Positions 43,172 to 43,329 of a stretch of 43,329 bases of DNA are shown here, in pieces. Source of the stretch: an uncultured Spirochaetales bacterium. Lineage in GTDB: Bacteria; Spirochaetota; Spirochaetia; Sphaerochaetales; Sphaerochaetaceae. Below the pieces are notes generated by a model. The model made no database searches, was not told the origin of the DNA, and worked only from the letters and a program-made list of their open reading frames with translations. Positions within the stretch are counted from its first letter, which is position 1, and every line of letters begins with the position of its first letter. The position numbers and the translations under genes were made by a program. The stretch lies in contig CASEZU010000046.1 of NCBI GenBank assembly GCA_949292445.1, positions 1-43,329 on the forward strand, given 5' to 3'.

Positions 43172-43194
43172 ATTCTACCAAATTAAGGGCACAG
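43172..43194 (-). promoter_or_regulatory. Promoter of the degT-like-nadK-recN operon (leaderless)
   Basis: On the reverse strand the -10 TAGAAT (43177-43172) ends 6 nt before the ATG at 43165. A weak -35-like TTGCCC lies upstream with about 17 bp spacing. No Shine-Dalgarno. Confidence 0.5.
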
Positions 43195-43198
43195 GGGC

Positions 43199-43229
43199 AA
43201 AAGAAAAGACCAGCCGCCTGGGACTGGTC
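43199..43229 (-). terminator. Terminator upstream of the degT-like gene
   Basis: On the reverse strand the stem GACCAG/CTGGTC (43229-43208, 10-nt loop) is followed by TTTTCTTTTG. It ends the transcript coming from the right edge, or acts as an attenuator. Confidence 0.65.
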
Positions 43230-43292
43230 GTTAAGCCTAACGGAAACAGTGAGATATTTCAGGGAGGATAGGAAATGCATCGTCTGCTTCCA
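43199..43292 (-). ncRNA. Candidate small RNA or attenuated leader, about 94 nt
   Basis: An extended -10 TGCTATACT (43307-43299, reverse strand) predicts a start near 43292; the terminator above ends it near 43199. In between are a small hairpin CGTTA-GGCT-TAACG and no convincing gene: a 36-codon frame from 43280 has no Shine-Dalgarno and runs through the terminator. It could be an independent small RNA or a leader controlling the degT-like operon. It does not match an RNA family I recognise. Confidence 0.3.
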
Positions 43293-43329
43293 CTTGAAAG
43301 TATAGCAAAGAACACTCCTCCCGTGTTGG

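Noticed and set aside
1..43329. CRISPR arrays, tRNA or rRNA genes
   Set aside because: I saw no regularly spaced repeats, no tRNA-like cloverleaf with GTTCGA-type arms and no rRNA sequence, though without a search tool a tRNA could be missed.

Overview
The window is about 43 kb of chromosome from a spirochaete, most probably a Sphaerochaeta-like member of the Sphaerochaetaceae. This rests on recognised protein families and gene order, not on a database search. The evidence includes two GH57 proteins beside a DUF4912 protein, a short sigma factor, a soluble NtrB/NtrC-type pair, a division cluster without mur genes or a full ftsI, and an orphan flhF with no flagellar neighbours. Published Sphaerochaeta genomes are described as lacking flagella and penicillin-binding proteins, which fits. 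Genes are densely packed, with many 1-23 nt overlaps.

Layout. 1-3011: start of a lipoprotein gene running off the left edge, then pyruvate phosphate dikinase. 3116-7055: a ferrous-iron operon (feoA-feoA-feoB, a Cys-rich FeoB-associated protein, a 42-residue membrane protein and a Cys-rich HMA protein), facing a DtxR-family regulator across an intergenic region with DtxR-like operators. 7036-9020: a short sigma-70-family factor behind what looks like a sigma-54 promoter with two matched upstream dyads, a small unknown gene, and groES without groEL. 9020-15291: a leftward operon cvpA-holB-histidine kinase-NtrC-like activator-dinG. 15404-18246: secA.

18317-21073 is the accessory part: an AAA/DUF4143 ATPase pseudogene interrupted by a TnpB-only IS200/IS605-family element, whose tnpB is frameshifted and whose right end folds like an omega-RNA scaffold. 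21187-23115: a LysM/M23 protein without its zinc ligands, divergent from a penicillin-binding-protein relic without a transpeptidase domain. 23104-34747: a leftward division/proteolysis block, in transcription order mraZ-rsmH-(ftsL-like)-ftsW-ftsQ-ftsA-ftsZ-xer, then dprA-like-xerC-hslV-hslU-flhF. 34859-39655: a GH57 protein with a changed nucleophile, a DUF4912 protein, and a divergent DUF3536 GH57 protein. 39632-43165: recN, NAD kinase and a DegT-like protein without the PLP lysine. A possible small RNA or attenuated leader sits at the right edge.

Three themes stand out. First, the NtrC-like activator carries GAFTGA, and the only clear sigma-54-type promoter I found drives an alternative sigma factor, with paired enhancer-like dyads about 112 and 152 bp upstream of the predicted start. 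This resembles the Hk2-Rrp2-RpoN-RpoS cascade of Borrelia. Second, at least eight promoter-proximal genes have a -10 hexamer ending 6-8 nt before the ATG and no Shine-Dalgarno sequence, so leaderless mRNAs are probably common. Third, several proteins keep a family fold but have lost catalytic residues (M23, PBP, DegT, one GH57, a DprA-like protein).
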